This document shows positions 22,661 to 22,704 of a stretch of DNA of 22,704 bases, one piece after another. The DNA lies in NCBI GenBank assembly GCA_041481445.1, contig JBGPBV010000116.1, positions 1-22,704 on the forward strand. Reading direction: 5' to 3'. Under the pieces are notes generated by a model, which ran no database searches, was not told the DNA's origin, and saw only the letters and a program-made list of their open reading frames with translations. This DNA is from AA29 sp041481445. Lineage in GTDB: Bacteria > Acidobacteriota > Vicinamibacteria > Fen-336. How positions within the stretch are numbered: position 1 is the stretch's first letter; each line of letters begins with the position of its first letter. The translations under genes were made by a program, and so were the position numbers.

Positions 22661-22704
22661 ATGGCCGACTACGCCACTCTATTGCGGGACCACGTGACGC
22701 TCAA
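22661..22704 (+). CDS. Start of an unidentified gene (3' partial)
   Basis: An ATG at 22661 is preceded by GGAGG (22651-22655) at five bases and opens a frame to the window edge: MADYATLLRDHVTL, 14 codons. It is too short to identify by domain. Its position directly after the nested inverted repeat makes a mobile-element or repeat-associated gene conceivable, but nothing visible proves it. Confidence 0.5.
   Translation, partial: MADYATLLRDHVTL

Noticed and set aside
1..22704. CRISPR array, tRNA or rRNA
   Set aside because: No regularly spaced short direct repeats and no cloverleaf or rRNA signature were seen on either strand.

Overview
The window is very GC-rich (about 70% by eye) and densely coded, with GTG starts common and many start/stop overlaps of a few bases. 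The organism is a bacterium with an outer membrane, because a TolC-type outer-membrane channel and a HlyD-type periplasmic adaptor are encoded. The composition and gene content would fit lineages such as Methylomirabilota/Rokubacteria, Myxococcota or Acidobacteriota. The sequence does not decide between them, so the taxonomy is inference.

Region 1 (1-10078, plus strand) is a run of four closely spaced genes for exported proteins: a surface protein with fibronectin-like repeats (5' end outside the window), a small secreted protein, a 2030-residue multidomain protein (degenerate transglutaminase-like domain, Big-1-like Ig domains, C-terminal alpha/beta-hydrolase with an intact nucleophile motif), and a small secreted protein. 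Spacings of 23 and 1 bases and an overlap of 32 bases suggest one transcript. This is the least conventional part of the window and the best candidate for an undescribed surface or extracellular system.

Region 2 (10115-10818) holds a minus-strand MESH1-like small alarmone hydrolase and a divergent promoter region. On the plus strand a near-consensus sigma-70 promoter is followed at once by a perfect 21-base palindrome, the likely operator of the TetR regulator that comes next.

Region 3 (10819-20120, plus strand) is a compact operon: TetR repressor, HlyD-like adaptor, ABC ATPase 1, TolC-like channel, ABC ATPase 2, two ABC-2 permeases, then a divergent Fpg/Nei-type DNA glycosylase and a polytopic GT87/DUF2029-like membrane protein. 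The first part corresponds to E. coli CecR-YbhGFSR, but the two halves of YbhF are separate genes with the TolC gene between them. The ATPases carry complementary active-site defects, which predicts one working and one degenerate ATP site. The complex would span both membranes and be induced when a ligand releases the TetR protein from its operator.

Region 4 (20146-22561, plus strand) has translation-related and cell-envelope genes: infA (IF-1), an HtrA-like protein with a PDZ domain that has lost its catalytic Ser and Asp, def (peptide deformylase) and a GT2 glycosyltransferase. The window ends with a nested inverted repeat (22580-22630) and the first 14 codons of another gene. No tRNA, rRNA, CRISPR array or recognisable complete insertion sequence was seen, and no non-coding stretch exceeds 300 bases.
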